A stretch of 64,000 bases of DNA, taken from positions 1 through 64,000 of the forward strand of contig CAWDMC010000002.1 in assembly GCA_963803295.1 (NCBI GenBank), written 5' to 3'. Positions within the stretch are counted from its first letter, which is position 1, and every line of letters starts with the position of its first letter. Positions 63,782-64,000 of the stretch are shown here, piece by piece. A model generated the notes under the pieces. That model did no database searches. It saw only the letters and a program-made list of their open reading frames with translations, and was not told where the DNA came from. The position numbers and the translations under genes are program-made. The DNA is from CAWDMC01 sp963803295. Lineage in GTDB: Bacteria > Acidobacteriota > Terriglobia > UBA7540.

Positions 63782-64000
63782 CTACTCTTCAAACCGGGCC
63801 TCTACGGAGTAGGCATGTGCCGCCAGCCCCTCCGCCCGGGCGAGATTCAGAATCGTCTCACGCAACCGGGACAGACCCGCGCGACTGAGCTTCTGCACCG
63901 ACAGAGTCTTTACGAAATCCGCCGCGGAGAGACCGCCGCGCAGGCGAGCTACACCTCCCGTCGGCAAAATATGATTAGTCCCCGAGGCGTAATCGCCCGC
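63782..64000 (-). CDS. hisD: HisD, histidinol dehydrogenase, C-terminal end only
   Basis: The minus strand is open to the window edge: AGDYASGTNHILPTGGVARLRGGLSAADFVKT, then LSVQKLSRAGLSRLRETILNLARAEGL with a stop at 63782. The G-x-N-H-x-L-P-T-G-G motif is diagnostic for HisD (zinc-dependent oxidation of histidinol to histidine). The 5' part lies outside the window; hisC follows. Confidence 0.93.
   Translation of the reverse strand, partial: AGDYASGTNHILPTGGVARLRGGLSAADFVKTLSVQKLSRAGLSRLRETILNLARAEGLAAHAYSVEARFEE

Overview
The window looks like a chromosomal segment of an Acidobacteriota-type bacterium. This is an inference from the gene families seen together: a 1,434-residue HEAT-repeat/c-heme protein, a TonB protein with a Gly/Ser-rich linker, Tad genes of the acidobacterial arrangement, and the block prs-rplY-pth-rpsF-rpsR-rplI-dnaB-alr. 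It is moderately GC-rich, both strands are used, and the gene pattern is not that of a phage or plasmid.

Layout. 1-1.4 kb: membrane proteins (DUF4396, cut by the window edge; DUF1275). 1.7-6.0 kb: a giant exported HEAT-repeat protein with two CxxCH heme sites. 6.1-8.1 kb: mobile-element debris, with the relic of a tyrosine-recombinase array beside a decayed multi-frameshift gene of unknown family. 8.2-11.1 kb: LuxR response regulator, small exported basic protein, TonB. 11.2-12.4 kb: a REP-associated transposase (RAYT) with amplified copies of its own flank. 12.5-17.1 kb (minus strand): TadG-like, two TadE-like proteins and an NtrC-type sigma-54 activator with a degenerate receiver. 17.6-24.8 kb: membrane and surface-glycan genes behind a sigma-54 promoter. 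25.7-34.2 kb: the main Tad/Flp pilus operon (Flp pilin fused to prepilin peptidase, CpaB, CpaC, TadZ, TadA, TadB, TadC), also behind a sigma-54 promoter. 35.0-44.9 kb: sulfate uptake and activation (Rrf2 regulator, YezD, porin, Sbp, CysT, CysW, CysA, PAP phosphatase, Sat-CysC). 45.2-49.6 kb: exported esterase and TPR protein. 49.8-57.8 kb: housekeeping genes (ispE, tRNA-Gln, prs, rplY, pth, rpsF, rpsR, rplI, dnaB, alr). 58.2-58.8 kb: BrnT/BrnA. 59.0-64.0 kb: histidine operon hisD-C-B-H-F-A on the minus strand.

How the genes fit together. The NtrC-type activator (15.5-17.1 kb) sits next to one sigma-54 promoter, and a second lies in front of the Flp pilin gene. One regulon may therefore join pilus assembly, the TadE/TadG pseudopilins and the neighbouring glycan genes. 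The sulfate block is a full import-and-activation module under a likely Rrf2 (CymR-like) repressor with a palindrome in its own promoter region.

Most striking features: (i) six tandem 147/158-bp copies of the hisH 3' end plus a palindrome, placed between hisH and hisF; (ii) an in-frame Flp pilin-prepilin peptidase fusion; (iii) a RAYT that has amplified its upstream flank; (iv) many one-base frameshifts, all left of about 43 kb, several in homopolymers, so either assembly errors or real decay of accessory genes. No CRISPR, rRNA or prophage was seen. All calls are from reading the sequence; no database search was run.
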